Positions 44,100 through 54,132 of a stretch of 64,000 bases of DNA are shown piece by piece. Every line of letters begins with the position of its first letter. The first letter of the stretch is position 1. The position numbers and the translations under genes are program-made. Source of the DNA: Tsuneonella dongtanensis. GTDB taxonomy: Bacteria > Pseudomonadota > Alphaproteobacteria > Sphingomonadales > Sphingomonadaceae. The stretch covers positions 1 to 64,000 of the forward strand of contig NZ_CP016591.1 in the NCBI RefSeq assembly GCF_001698205.1, in the 5' to 3' direction. The notes beneath the pieces were generated by a model, which searched no databases, was not told the origin of the DNA, and saw nothing but the letters and a program-made list of their open reading frames with translations.

Positions 44100-44803
44100 A
44101 TACGCGTTGCGCAAATGTCGAGCCCGATGTTGACGAGGTCGTCCCCGATCGCGTTCATCAGCATGGTCAGCTGCGCCGTCTGCTCGGCGCGGAACTGACC
44201 CTGCAGGTCGGCGGTCTGCGGTGCATCGTTATAGGCGATGCGCATCGGCCCGCCGATGATCGCCGGGGCGATCGCGGGCATACCCATGCGATCGACGGTG
44301 ACATAGGCCGACTCGGGATCGTTGCGGAAATTGAAGCTCGTCCCCGTAGTCGCGGCCAGCGGCGGGTTGCCCTGCGGTGGCGCGAGATATGGGAAGGTCG
44401 TGATCGGCGCCCGATCGCTCGAAGGCGGGTTGAGCGGGAGGTTGGCGAACGTCCGCAGGCTCTGCCCGCTCTCGGTGAGATCGAGGAACAGGAACGCCAC
44501 CGTGATGTCGACAGTCTGGTCGTCGAGATCGCGCCCGTTCGGGAAATCCGCGGGCCGCGACAGGTCGAACGTCAGCGCGTCGGGCACGATGATCTCGCGC
44601 ACCGTGCGCCCGCCCGTGTTCGGGACGATCTGCGTGAAGCAAGGTTCGACGTTGTAGGTGAAGGTCGTCTGGCTGCCGGTGCCGCCGGTAGCCGTAGCGA
44701 CTGGAGTCGGCGTGGCGGTAGCTGCGGGCGCATCGCCGCCGCCGCAACCGGACAGGGCGAGGATCGCGCCGAGCGAGATCGCGGGTGCAAGAAGCCGGGT
44801 CAT
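44096..44803 (-). CDS. Lipoprotein resembling the C-terminal half of DUF4331 proteins
   Basis: The 235-residue precursor has a lipobox (LALSGC). The mature part carries VREIIVPDALTFDLSRPADFPNGRDLDDQTVDIT, characteristic of the C-terminal half of DUF4331 proteins, which are normally a single chain. The start overlaps the preceding gene (ATGA), and that gene resembles the N-terminal half. GGGGGG precedes the ATG. DUF4331 proteins have no defined activity. The association with multiheme cytochromes here is an observation of position. Confidence 0.75.
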   Translation of the reverse strand: MTRLLAPAISLGAILALSGCGGGDAPAATATPTPVATATGGTGSQTTFTYNVEPCFTQIVPNTGGRTVREIIVPDALTFDLSRPADFPNGRDLDDQTVDITVAFLFLDLTESGQSLRTFANLPLNPPSSDRAPITTFPYLAPPQGNPPLAATTGTSFNFRNDPESAYVTVDRMGMPAIAPAIIGGPMRIAYNDAPQTADLQGQFRAEQTAQLTMLMNAIGDDLVNIGLDICATRM

Positions 44804-45459
44804 AGCTGCCCCCCGAAGCGCTGCGTGGTGGACCACAGCTTTATAGTGCCGTTGCCGAGTCGCTCGCGCGGGACCTCGATCACGAACGCCGTGTCGTTCT
44901 GCGCCGCGAAGAAATCGCGCGTGTTGTTGAAGCGGATCTGGCCGGTGGTGCGCGATTCGCGAAGGCCGCGCGAATCGAAGAAGAACGGATCGTCATGCAG
45001 GCCCGCGCGGGCGCGCACGCCGTCCTTCTCAAGCGTCGTTTCGACCGGCCCCTCGATCGTGCCGGTCACGCCGGGGATGCCCTGGAACCGGACGCCATGC
45101 TCGTTCGGCCGAGTGCCCTGACCGAACTGGACCCGGATGGTGATCTCGGGCGTGTCGTCGGGCGGCGCGGTCGAGATGAACAGTTTGTAGAGCACGTCGC
45201 GGTCGTAGAACGCCGGCGCATTCGGATTGTTGGGACCGCCGAACGTGACCGCGAGTCGCACGGTCCCGGGGCCATGCCATGCGAAAACGTCCGCTATGTC
45301 ACCGGGCAGATCGACCGTCGGATCGACCGACGGATCGGTACGGGTCGGCGGATCGAGGTGATCTGCGGCCCGATTGGGCGCGCCTGTAAGCACGAGCACA
45401 GCAGCTGCCGCGACGGCGGTACTACCTGCCATCCTGGCCAAATTCCGAAGTCTTGCCAT
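44800..45459 (-). CDS. Secreted protein resembling the N-terminal half of DUF4331 proteins
   Basis: The 219-residue precursor has a signal peptide (GSTAVAAAAVLVLTGAPNRAA) and the DUF4331 opening DHLDPPTRTDPSVDPTVDLPGDIADVFAWHG in split form, then YDRDVLYKLFIS and HDDPFFFDSRG. It is the first gene of the minus-strand operon with the DUF4331 C-terminal-like lipoprotein and the TPR protein. It is divergent from the barrel/decaheme operon, with 142 bases between. Confidence 0.78.
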   Translation of the reverse strand: MARLRNLARMAGSTAVAAAAVLVLTGAPNRAADHLDPPTRTDPSVDPTVDLPGDIADVFAWHGPGTVRLAVTFGGPNNPNAPAFYDRDVLYKLFISTAPPDDTPEITIRVQFGQGTRPNEHGVRFQGIPGVTGTIEGPVETTLEKDGVRARAGLHDDPFFFDSRGLRESRTTGQIRFNNTRDFFAAQNDTAFVIEVPRERLGNGTIKLWSTTQRFGGQL

Positions 45460-45559
45460 CGACGTATCTCCCTCGCAGCTTCTCTGCGCCCGCCCATCGA
45501 AGCAGGTCCATTCTCCCCTACCTGTCCGATTTCGCAAGTTCGCAATTGCTTTTGGTGCG

Positions 45560-45599
45560 GATTTTTCGCAGTTTTCCGTCAGGGAAGGGGCGAAAAATC
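45560..45599. promoter_or_regulatory. Inverted repeat flanking the ribosome site of the barrel gene
   Basis: GATTTTTCGC (45560-45569) is mirrored by GCGAAAAATC (45590-45599). The 20-base loop contains the AGGGAAGGGG ribosome site, and the ATG follows at 45602. As RNA this could form a hairpin presenting or hiding the site; as DNA it could be an operator shared with the divergent DUF4331 operon. Confidence 0.5.
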
Positions 45600-45601
45600 G
45601 C

Positions 45602-47464
45602 ATGTCTGCTGCGCTGACACTGCTGTCTGCCCTGGCTCTGTCGCCTGCGACGGACGGCCAGACCCCTCCTGACGCCCCCGATTCGCAACACGCGGAGGCA
45701 GTCGAGACGCAGGCCGCAGCCGAGCCCGCCGAGGTTCCCGAGGTCGACAACGAGGTGATCGACGGCCGGCGACGGCCCGGATACGATTCCCCGCTTCCCG
45801 ATCGCCAGTCGCAGACGAACCCGGGTGCGGTCCGCGCGCCACCGCCCGAGGCGTTTCCCGCCGACCAGGTGCCGATTCCCGATCGCTGGCGCCTCATCGA
45901 GACCCTGGGCGTGGTCAAGGAACGCTGGTTCGATCCCTACAACCAGAACACGCTCAAGGGCGATCGTCCGCTCGATCCCGACAAGTGGCCTCTCATCAAG
46001 GGGCACGACTGGTTCTTCACCGCGAGCCTGATCAGCGACACGGTGATCGAACCGCGCACCTTCCCCATCCCCGTGGGCCTGCAGACGACCGAGCGCCCGG
46101 GCAGCCTCGACGTGTTCGGCAAGGACGCAAGCTACGTCCTGTCGCAGACCTTCATCGCGGGCGCAGCGCTGACGAAGGGATCGACCGCCTTCAAGCCGCC
46201 GGACATCGAGTACCGCGTCGCGGTCGCGGTCAATTTCAATTACGCCAACGTGCCCGAGCGGCGCGTGCTGCTGGTCGAGCCGTCCGCGCCGAGCCACCGC
46301 TTCGACTATTTCGTCGGGGTGCAGGAAGCCTTCATCGACTACCACATCCGCAACACCTCGGACCGGTACGATTTCGATTCGATCCGCGTCGGCATCCAGC
46401 CCTTCCAGAGCGATTTCCGCGGGTTCCTATTCAACGATCAGAACCTGGGCGTCCGGCTGTTCGGCAACCGCGACAACAACCGCTTCCAGTACAACCTGGC
46501 GGCGATCTGGCGCGTGTCGAAGGATACGAACTCCGGGCTCAACGACCTGACCGTGCGGCCGCGCGACGACTGGCTTTTCATCGGCAACGTCTATCGCCAG
46601 GACTTCCTGATCCCGGCGCTGACGAGCCAAGTGACCGTCGCCTACAACATGAACCGCGAAGGCGACGAGTTTCATTCCGACAAGAACGGCTTTCCCATTC
46701 GCCCGGCGCTGCTGGGCGATCACCGCCCGCGCAACTACGACGTCGTGTACGTCGGGTACAACGCCGACGGACGGATCGGTCGCCTGAACCTGACCGCGAG
46801 CGCCTATGGCGCATTCGGCGAGGACCGCTTCAACTTCTTCACCAGCAAGTCGGCGGTGATACGCGCCTATTTCGGCGCGGCCGAGCTGAGCTACGACAAG
46901 GACTGGATGCGCTTCCGCCTGTCGGGCCTCTATGCCACCGGCGACAGCGACCCGACCGACAACCACGAAGGCGGCTTCGACGCGGTGTTCGAGAACCCGG
47001 TCTTCGCCGGCGCCGACACCAGTTACTGGATCCGCCAGACGATCCCCTTCGCCGGCGGCGCGCGCGCGGTTTCGCTCAACGGACGCAACGGCATCCTCAA
47101 TTCGCTGCGCTCCTCGAAAGAGGAAGGGCAATCGAACTTCAACAACCCGGGCACGATGATGATCGGCTTGGGGGGAGATTTCGACCTCACCCCGACGCTG
47201 CGCCTGTCGACCAACGCAAACCACCTGTGGTTCGAGAACACGAGTTCGCTGCAGGCGCTGCGCAACGAAGGCTCGATCCCGCGCGAGATCGGCTGGGATC
47301 TTTCGGCATCCGCCATCTGGCGGCCGTGGGCCAACCAGAACGCGGTCGCGCGCCTCTCGGCCGCCGCGCTCGTCCCGGGCAAGGGATTCCGCGACCTGTT
47401 CGATAATTTCAACGACAACCGGAATTACTACTCCGTGCTCGCCAACGTGGTATTTGCCTACTGA
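45602..47464 (+). CDS. Outer-membrane beta-barrel protein of the decaheme locus
   Basis: The 620-residue precursor starts with a short signal-like stretch (ALTLLSALALSPATDG), an acidic/Pro-rich segment (about 15-85), then a long region of alternating polar and aromatic strands such as LTASAYGAFGEDRFNFF and FRLSGLYATGDSD. It ends with the aromatic residue Tyr (VVFAY), usual for outer-membrane proteins. No Cys or heme motif is present. The ATG follows AGGGAAGGGG. Its stop overlaps the decaheme gene (TGATG), so the two are likely partners in a porin-cytochrome arrangement similar in concept to MtrB-MtrA. Direct homology to MtrB is not evident. Confidence 0.78.
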   Translation: MSAALTLLSALALSPATDGQTPPDAPDSQHAEAVETQAAAEPAEVPEVDNEVIDGRRRPGYDSPLPDRQSQTNPGAVRAPPPEAFPADQVPIPDRWRLIETLGVVKERWFDPYNQNTLKGDRPLDPDKWPLIKGHDWFFTASLISDTVIEPRTFPIPVGLQTTERPGSLDVFGKDASYVLSQTFIAGAALTKGSTAFKPPDIEYRVAVAVNFNYANVPERRVLLVEPSAPSHRFDYFVGVQEAFIDYHIRNTSDRYDFDSIRVGIQPFQSDFRGFLFNDQNLGVRLFGNRDNNRFQYNLAAIWRVSKDTNSGLNDLTVRPRDDWLFIGNVYRQDFLIPALTSQVTVAYNMNREGDEFHSDKNGFPIRPALLGDHRPRNYDVVYVGYNADGRIGRLNLTASAYGAFGEDRFNFFTSKSAVIRAYFGAAELSYDKDWMRFRLSGLYATGDSDPTDNHEGGFDAVFENPVFAGADTSYWIRQTIPFAGGARAVSLNGRNGILNSLRSSKEEGQSNFNNPGTMMIGLGGDFDLTPTLRLSTNANHLWFENTSSLQALRNEGSIPREIGWDLSASAIWRPWANQNAVARLSAAALVPGKGFRDLFDNFNDNRNYYSVLANVVFAY

Positions 47465-50400
47465 TGGCCCGCGCCGATCGCCTCCTCGCGCTGTTCGCCC
47501 TGCTGGCGCTGGTCTGCGGGATCGGCTGGTCGACCTCGCGCGCAGCGGAAGGCGAAAAGCCGGTCAAGCGCGAGTATCCGGTCTATCCGGCGGCGCCGCT
47601 CACCCAGACGATCGCCGAGATGGCGTCGAAAAGCGACGGCTGCACAAGTTGCCACGTGGCGAGCGACGCGCCGACGATGCACCTCTCACCCGCGGTCCGG
47701 CTCGGCTGCACCGACTGCCACGGCGGCGATGCCTCCGTCGTCGGCAATCCGCAGCTCGATCGCGACGATGCGGTCTATGTCGCCGCCCGCGACAAGGCGC
47801 ACGTCCTGCCGACCTATCCCGAAAGCTGGCATTTCCCCTCGTCGGCCAATCCGAAGGCGAGCTTCGCGCTGCTCAACAAGGAAGCGCCCGAGTTCGTCCG
47901 CTTCGTCAATCCCAGCGACTACCGGGTCGCGCGCGAAGCGTGCGGTGCGTGCCACATGCCGGTGATCGAGGCGGCGGAACGCTCGCTCATGGCATCGGGC
48001 TCGATGCTCTGGGGCGGCGCGGCCTACAACAACGGCATCGCGCCGTTCAAAAGCTACATCTTCGGCGAAGCCTACACGCGTGACGGCGACCCGGCGAAGA
48101 TCGTCGCCCCCGGCAGTCCGCCGGGAACGGTGACCGACCAGCAGAAGGCGCGCGGCGCGCTCGCGGCGCTCTATCCGCTACCGGCCTGGCACGTGATCCC
48201 GCCGGGCGACGTGTTCCGCGTCTTCGAGCGCGGCGGGCGCACGATCAATCCGATCTTTCCCGAGATCGGCCTGCCCAACCCGACCGGGCAGATCCAGCGG
48301 CTCGACGAGCCCGGCCGGCCGGACCTCAAGCAATCGAACCGCGGGCCGGGCACCGGCCTCAGGGTGGCCATCCCGGTGCTGAACATCCACAAGACCCGGC
48401 TCAACGATCCGTTCACCTGGTTCATGGGGACCAACGACCAGCCGGGCGACTATCGCCATTCGGGCTGCGCGAGTTGCCACGTGGTCTATGCCAACGACCG
48501 CGAGCCGCGCCATTCGCTGACTTATGCCCAGTACGGCCGCGACGGGCAGACGATCACCGCCGACCCCACCATCGCCGACAAGCGGGAACACGGCGCGCTG
48601 AAGGACGGGCATGAAAAGGGCGACCACGGCGACGAAGCCATGGGCGCCGGCGACGACCGCGAAAAGGGCCACCCGCTCCAGCACGTATTCACCCGGTCGA
48701 TCCCGACCGCGCAGTGCATGAACTGCCACATGCACCAGCCGAACATCTTCCTGAATTCGTTCCTCGGCTACACCATGTGGGATTACGAATCCGACGCGCC
48801 CGCGATGTGGCCCGAGAAGCAGAAGTACCCGACCGCCGAGGAAGTGCGGAAGGTCAATGAGCGCAACCCCGAGGGCGCCGCGCCCAAGGGCAAGTGGTCG
48901 GACGTGGATTTCCTGCGCAACGTCTACGACCTCAACCCCACGCTCAAGGACACCCAGTTCGCCGACTATCACGGCCACGGGTGGAACTTCCGCGGCATCT
49001 TCAAGCGCGACCGCCAGGGCAACCTGCTCGACAAGGACGGCAACATCGTCGCCAACGACGATCCGGAGAAGTGGCGCAAGGAAGGCGAAGGCAAGTTCGT
49101 GCCCGTCGGCGTGAACCCGGGCAAGTCGGTGCACCTGATGGACATCCACGCCGAGAAGGGCATGCAGTGCGCCGATTGCCACTTTTCACAGGACAGCCAC
49201 GGCAACGGACTGATCTACGGCGAAGTCGCGAACGCGATCGAGATCACCTGCAAGGATTGCCACGGCACCGCCGACGCCTATCCCAACCTCATGACGAGCG
49301 GCCCGGCCGCACCGCCCAAGGGCAACAACCTCGCGCTCATCCGCAATCCGGACGGTCAGCGCCGGTTCGAATGGACCTACGATTCCGCCGGCCGGCAGCA
49401 GCTCATCCAGCGTTCGATCATCGATCCCAAGCTCGAATGGCGGGTGAGCCTGGTGAAGGACACGGTCGACCCGGCGAGCCCGCGGTTCAATGCCAAGTCG
49501 GCACGTGCGAAGCTCATGAGCAGGACCGGCGCGGAAGACGGCCTGTTCTCGTTCGGACCGGGCATCGCTGCCGGCGACCGCGCACACCGCGACGAGGAAA
49601 TGACCTGCTTCACCTGCCACCTATCGTGGACCACGAGCTGCGGCGGATGCCATCTTCCGATCGAGGCCAACTGGAAGACCAAGGAGCACCACTTCGAAGG
49701 CGAGACGACGCGCAACTTCGCGACCTACAACCCGCAGGTCGCGCGCGACGAGATGTTCCAGCTCGGCAAGCACCAGACGACCAAGGGCAACGCGGTAGCC
49801 CCGGTCCGCTCGAGCTCGGCGCTGGTGCTGAGCTCCACCAACATCAACCGCGAACGCATCTACGTGCAGCAGCCGCCGGTAAGCGCGATCGGGTTCTCCA
49901 GCCAGGCCTTCGCGCCGCACTTCCCGCATACCGTGCGCACGACCGAGACGAAGACCTGCTCGGACTGCCACCTGTCCGAGAAGGACGACAACAACGCCAT
50001 CATGGCGCAGCTGCTGCTGCTCGGCACGAACTACGTGAACTTCCTCGGCCTCAACGCGTGGACCGGGCTCGAAGGCGGGTTCGAGGCGGTGCGCGTGACC
50101 GAATGGGACGAACCGCAGGCGGTGCTCGGCAGCTACCTGCACAAGTACGCCTACCCGGACTACTACGCGCAGTTCGTCGACGAACACGGCCGCGAGCTCA
50201 AGGACTGGACCCGCGGCCAGACCTTCGACAGCAAGATTTCGGGCGAAACCAAGGCGTTCGAACGTTTCGCCAACGTCCACGAAGGCACCCGCGACAAGGT
50301 CGGCTGCCTGCAGCTGCGCGGCGAGTACATCTTCGTCGCCGAAGGCAAGGGCGGCTTCCGCGTCTACGATGTCGCCTCGATCGCCAACAAGGGATTCTCC

Positions 50401-51471
50401 GAGCGGATCGTCACCGCGCCGTTCTCGCCGCTGGGTCACGACACGCACGTGCCTTCGAAGAACGCGACCTGCATGGCGCTGCCGACGAACCAGCCGATCA
50501 ACCCGCTGCGCAACACGCCGGAAATGCGCGAGATGAACCAGGAGCAGGACTTCCTGCCGATCTACAGCTACGCCGCGATCACCGATGCGGAAGAAGGCCT
50601 GATCCTGGTCAACGTCAACACGATGGCCGACGGCGAATTCCGCAACAACAAGCTGAAGCGCAGCGTCACCTGGAATCCCGACGGCGTGCTCTACGGCGCG
50701 CGGCACATCGTGCTGGCGGGCGAAGTGGCCTACATCACGGCCGCGCAGGGCCTGGTCGCGGTCGACCTGAAGGACCCGCTGAAGCCGCAGGTTGCATCAA
50801 TTGTGCCCCTCGACGACGCGCGTGCGAGCGCGATCCAGTTCCGGTATCTCTGGGTGACCACGCGCAATGGCGTCGAGCTTCTCGACGTGACGAACCTGCG
50901 CCAGCCGGTTCCGGTGCCGTCGGGCACGATCCCGATTGCCGACGCGCGGCGTCTCTATCTCGCGCGGACATACGCTTACGTCGCGGCGAAGGGAGAAGGC
51001 CTCGTCATAGTCGACGTGACCAACCCGGCGGCGCCCTCGATCTACAAGCGCGAGACGTTCGGCGGGCGCATGAACGACGTCGAGGACGTGGTCGTAGCGT
51101 CCACCAATGCATCGCTCTTCGCCTATGTCGCCGACGGGCGGAACGGGATGAAGGTGCTCCAGCTCACCAGTCCCGACAGCCAGCCCAACTTCTACGGTTT
51201 CAGCCCAGCGCCGATGCCCGAACTGATCGCCTGGGCGAAGACGCCGAGCCCGGCGCTGGCGATGTCGAAGGGCCTCGACCGCGATCGCGCGGTGGATGAG
51301 ACGGGCGGGCAGATCGCGGTCTTCGGCCGCCTGGGCTCGCGCCCGTTCAACCGCAGCGAGATGGAAAAGCTGTTCCTCACCAGCAAGGGCGTGCCGTGGA
51401 AGGTTTCCGACACCCCCGACATGAAGCGCTGGGTTGCGGGAAGCGGCCCGGTTCTGGCGGCCGCTCAGTAA
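47464..51471 (+). CDS. Decaheme cytochrome c with C-terminal LVIVD-type propeller
   Basis: The 1335-residue precursor has an N-terminal signal ([22 protein letters not shown]). Ten CXXCH motifs lie at about residues 60, 82, 160, 335, 418, 569, 596, 715, 726 and 832, so it should bind ten c-type hemes in the first two-thirds. The last third (about 920-1260) holds repeats like [24 protein letters not shown] and [12 protein letters not shown], typical of LVIVD beta-propellers. The fusion suggests a heme wire carrying a docking or substrate-binding propeller. It is coupled to the beta-barrel gene. Cell-surface or periplasmic side is not settled. Confidence 0.9.
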   Translation: MARADRLLALFALLALVCGIGWSTSRAAEGEKPVKREYPVYPAAPLTQTIAEMASKSDGCTSCHVASDAPTMHLSPAVRLGCTDCHGGDASVVGNPQLDRDDAVYVAARDKAHVLPTYPESWHFPSSANPKASFALLNKEAPEFVRFVNPSDYRVAREACGACHMPVIEAAERSLMASGSMLWGGAAYNNGIAPFKSYIFGEAYTRDGDPAKIVAPGSPPGTVTDQQKARGALAALYPLPAWHVIPPGDVFRVFERGGRTINPIFPEIGLPNPTGQIQRLDEPGRPDLKQSNRGPGTGLRVAIPVLNIHKTRLNDPFTWFMGTNDQPGDYRHSGCASCHVVYANDREPRHSLTYAQYGRDGQTITADPTIADKREHGALKDGHEKGDHGDEAMGAGDDREKGHPLQHVFTRSIPTAQCMNCHMHQPNIFLNSFLGYTMWDYESDAPAMWPEKQKYPTAEEVRKVNERNPEGAAPKGKWSDVDFLRNVYDLNPTLKDTQFADYHGHGWNFRGIFKRDRQGNLLDKDGNIVANDDPEKWRKEGEGKFVPVGVNPGKSVHLMDIHAEKGMQCADCHFSQDSHGNGLIYGEVANAIEITCKDCHGTADAYPNLMTSGPAAPPKGNNLALIRNPDGQRRFEWTYDSAGRQQLIQRSIIDPKLEWRVSLVKDTVDPASPRFNAKSARAKLMSRTGAEDGLFSFGPGIAAGDRAHRDEEMTCFTCHLSWTTSCGGCHLPIEANWKTKEHHFEGETTRNFATYNPQVARDEMFQLGKHQTTKGNAVAPVRSSSALVLSSTNINRERIYVQQPPVSAIGFSSQAFAPHFPHTVRTTETKTCSDCHLSEKDDNNAIMAQLLLLGTNYVNFLGLNAWTGLEGGFEAVRVTEWDEPQAVLGSYLHKYAYPDYYAQFVDEHGRELKDWTRGQTFDSKISGETKAFERFANVHEGTRDKVGCLQLRGEYIFVAEGKGGFRVYDVASIANKGFSERIVTAPFSPLGHDTHVPSKNATCMALPTNQPINPLRNTPEMREMNQEQDFLPIYSYAAITDAEEGLILVNVNTMADGEFRNNKLKRSVTWNPDGVLYGARHIVLAGEVAYITAAQGLVAVDLKDPLKPQVASIVPLDDARASAIQFRYLWVTTRNGVELLDVTNLRQPVPVPSGTIPIADARRLYLARTYAYVAAKGEGLVIVDVTNPAAPSIYKRETFGGRMNDVEDVVVASTNASLFAYVADGRNGMKVLQLTSPDSQPNFYGFSPAPMPELIAWAKTPSPALAMSKGLDRDRAVDETGGQIAVFGRLGSRPFNRSEMEKLFLTSKGVPWKVSDTPDMKRWVAGSGPVLAAAQ

Positions 51472-51502
51472 TCCCGGGCCGCAGCCCGAAATGCGCGGCT
51501 GA

Positions 51503-52351
51503 CTAGTCGCGCTCGCCGAACATGTCGTGGATCATCGGCTGCAGCTTGTCGGTGTAGTGCGCAAGCGCGTGCCAGCCGCTGACGTCCTCGTAGTGGCTCA
51601 CGATCGAGCTTCCGTCCCAGCGGTGCAGCGCATAGCTCGGCGGCTCAGTGGTGATGAGGTCGCGGCCGTCGGGGTGATCGCGGTCCACCGGGCGCAGGTC
51701 CATCGCGACGAGCGGTGCGCACGATCCGGTCACGCTCAATGGGATTCCCCGGAACGTCGAGTGGATCGGCCGGTGCAGGTGTCCGCAATGGATGCCGCGG
51801 ATCTGTTCGTGCCCTTCCACGACGTCGCCGAAGCGCACGATCCAGTCTTCCGTCGCTGCCGGGTCCATCCAGTCGATCCCGCTCACGACCGGCGGGTGAT
51901 GCATGAAGATCAGCGTCGGTGTGTCGGGATGCGCTGCAAGCTCGGCCGCGAGCCACCGCGCCCGCGCTTCGCAGAATGCGCCGCCGTGGCGACCAGGCTC
52001 GAGCGTGTCGAGCAGCAGGATACGCAAACCGTCCGCGTCGACCGCATAATGCACGAACCCGCCCTCGCCCTTAATGTGCGGGAAGGCATGGAACAGTCCT
52101 TCGCGGCTGTCGTGGTTTCCGACCATCGGCCACACCGGGAAGGGGCAACCTGAAACCAGCGCGGCCGCATCCTCGAAGCTTTCAAGGTCGCCATTGTCGG
52201 TGATGTCGCCCGAGAGGATCAGCATGTCGGGGCGGTTGGGCCCGCCGAGCAGCCGCGCGAGCGTCGCGCGGAAGCGCCGGAGGTTCAGTTCCTCGGGCAT
52301 CTCGTCCGGGTCGAACCCGATGTGGATGTCGGTCAGCTGCGCGATCAACAT
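51503..52351 (-). CDS. CpdA-like class III cyclic nucleotide phosphodiesterase
   Basis: The 282-residue protein is a calcineurin-like metallophosphoesterase with LTDIHIGF, SGDITDNG, GNHDS, FMHHPPVV and CGHLHRPI, giving the dimetal ligands in order. This set, especially the final GHLHR, matches class III phosphodiesterases such as CpdA that hydrolyse cAMP, though some relatives act on other phosphodiesters. No signal peptide is present. The ATG 52351 follows GGGGAG; ATG 52387 has none. It is the last gene of the redox operon whose first gene encodes cyclic-nucleotide-binding domains. Confidence 0.85.
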   Translation of the reverse strand: MLIAQLTDIHIGFDPDEMPEELNLRRFRATLARLLGGPNRPDMLILSGDITDNGDLESFEDAAALVSGCPFPVWPMVGNHDSREGLFHAFPHIKGEGGFVHYAVDADGLRILLLDTLEPGRHGGAFCEARARWLAAELAAHPDTPTLIFMHHPPVVSGIDWMDPAATEDWIVRFGDVVEGHEQIRGIHCGHLHRPIHSTFRGIPLSVTGSCAPLVAMDLRPVDRDHPDGRDLITTEPPSYALHRWDGSSIVSHYEDVSGWHALAHYTDKLQPMIHDMFGERD

Positions 52352-52391
52352 TGCCGCGCTCTCCCCGAACCGTTGCGACCCAAGCATTCGA

Positions 52392-54125
52392 TCATGTTTT
52401 CGTTTTCCTGTCCGCCGCGTCCTTGCCGACCCGCACCGGGGCCAGTTCTCCGCGTGGATGATAGCTGTGGCACATGGCACAGCTCGACGGGACCTTTGGC
52501 TTCGCCGCGTCCTCGCCGAGGTGGCACGTCCGGCAGGTCTTGATGCCGGGCAGCAGCACGTCGGTCGCCGAACTGGAGGTCGGCGCGGCATGGCACGTCG
52601 TGCACTTTTCGCGCTTGTGCGGCTCGTGATCGAACCAGCCGTTGGCGATGTATCGTTTGGGCTGGACGACTTCCATCACGCCGCTTCCGCTCGGGAAGTG
52701 GCATTCGGTGCAGACTCCGCGCGTCGACAGGACGCGCGAGGCGAGCGGAACCGACGAAGCCTGGGGCGGCGCGAAGTTGCCATAGTAGAGCCCGCCCGGA
52801 GCGAACTCACCCGGGCGCTTGCGCCCGCTGGCGATCGGCCTCCGCGGCACGCGATCGGCGGCTGCCAGGTCGGCACGCATCTGGTCGATGTCTCCGTGGC
52901 GCAGTGTGCGGAAGGTCCCGCCGACCTTGTCGAAGACGAGGCTGTGGCACGTGCCGCAGCTCGTTTCCATGTCGATCTCGCGGAAGCGCACGCCGTCCGA
53001 CGTCGGCGTATGGCAGTCGGCGCATTCGAGCGGCGCGCCGTAGCCCTTCCCCGCCCCGAGCCGCCGCGCCATCTGCGCAACGCCCCCGCCCTTCGAAAGG
53101 TGCATCGCATGGGGGAACTTGAGGCCGTTAAATTCCTTGGGCTTGGTGTCCAGCGACAGGCGGGTCGCCTTCTCCGCACCCGGCACGGTCAGGACCGCCG
53201 CCTGGAACTGGGGATGCCCTTTGCCGAAGTCGTGCGCGTTGCCGAGCGGCGTCTTGATGCGCTTGTCCATCGTGCCGTGGCAGTCGGCGCAGAACTTCTG
53301 CGCCGGGGGTTCCATCCGCCCTTCGCCTTCGTGCTCGGTGTGGCAATCGGTGCAGGCGCCCGCGCCGGGCTTGTGGAACACGTCCGCGATGTCGCGCTGG
53401 ACCTGATCTCCCCAGCTCAGGGGACCGCGGGCGAGCGTGAGCCTGGGCTTGGCCGAATGGTCGCCGATCTTCTCGTGGCAGGTGAGGCAGGTATCGTCAC
53501 GCACAGCGACGAAGGGCTTCGCGTGGCAGGCCTCGCAGTTGTCCTCGAGCCCGCGGTGCGCGAGGCTGAGCTTGCCGGTCGACCAGCTGGCATCCATCGC
53601 GACCTGCCCTGGCTTGCGGTAGTCGGGCTTGACCGGCTCGCGGTTGATGTGGCTCCAGATGGGCACGACGAGGAAGGCGAGGAAGATCGCTATAAGCAGC
53701 GTCCAGGCGACCGGTCGCTTGCTCGGAAGCCAGGTGTTCGCAAGGCGGAAACCGTGGGTGCCGAGACCCTCGCCGCTCTCCCGCTCTTCCTGGCTGCGGA
53801 CGGTGACCTCGAACTCCCCATCGGGCCCGGCGGCAAAATCGATGCGGTAGGAACCCAGAATGAGCTCGGCGCCGCCGTCGTCGATCGTTTCGGCGGTGCG
53901 CTTCCGTCCGTCGAGCGTGAACCCGAGCGTTCCGGCCGCCTCGAACGTCAGCGAGCGCCCTTGGGCGGTGACGATGACGTGGTGCTGCTCCACCGCAAGG
54001 TCGGGAATCGCGACGTCGTTCTCGGCCGAACGGCCGATCGTCAGCCGCTCGCCGTCAACCGTGCGCTCACGGACGATCTCGCGCCCTGCGGCGGTGGTCT
54101 GGATCTGGCGGAGGCGGAACGTCAT
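52392..54125 (-). CDS. FHA domain-transmembrane-decaheme cytochrome c
   Basis: The 577-residue protein begins with a cytoplasmic FHA domain (about 1-110; GRSAENDVAI and the His of QHHV region), which in other proteins recognises phosphothreonine. One membrane helix follows (about 137-157). The C-terminal half carries ten CXXCH motifs at about 197, 213, 258, 279, 368, 390, 472, 508, 531 and 549. Topology should be N-in, with ten hemes in the periplasm anchored to the inner membrane. It lies 7 bases after the cytochrome-b-like gene. No Ser/Thr kinase is in the window. The fusion is unusual. Confidence 0.9.
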   Translation of the reverse strand: MTFRLRQIQTTAAGREIVRERTVDGERLTIGRSAENDVAIPDLAVEQHHVIVTAQGRSLTFEAAGTLGFTLDGRKRTAETIDDGGAELILGSYRIDFAAGPDGEFEVTVRSQEERESGEGLGTHGFRLANTWLPSKRPVAWTLLIAIFLAFLVVPIWSHINREPVKPDYRKPGQVAMDASWSTGKLSLAHRGLEDNCEACHAKPFVAVRDDTCLTCHEKIGDHSAKPRLTLARGPLSWGDQVQRDIADVFHKPGAGACTDCHTEHEGEGRMEPPAQKFCADCHGTMDKRIKTPLGNAHDFGKGHPQFQAAVLTVPGAEKATRLSLDTKPKEFNGLKFPHAMHLSKGGGVAQMARRLGAGKGYGAPLECADCHTPTSDGVRFREIDMETSCGTCHSLVFDKVGGTFRTLRHGDIDQMRADLAAADRVPRRPIASGRKRPGEFAPGGLYYGNFAPPQASSVPLASRVLSTRGVCTECHFPSGSGVMEVVQPKRYIANGWFDHEPHKREKCTTCHAAPTSSSATDVLLPGIKTCRTCHLGEDAAKPKVPSSCAMCHSYHPRGELAPVRVGKDAADRKTKT

Positions 54126-54132
54126 CGCGGCG

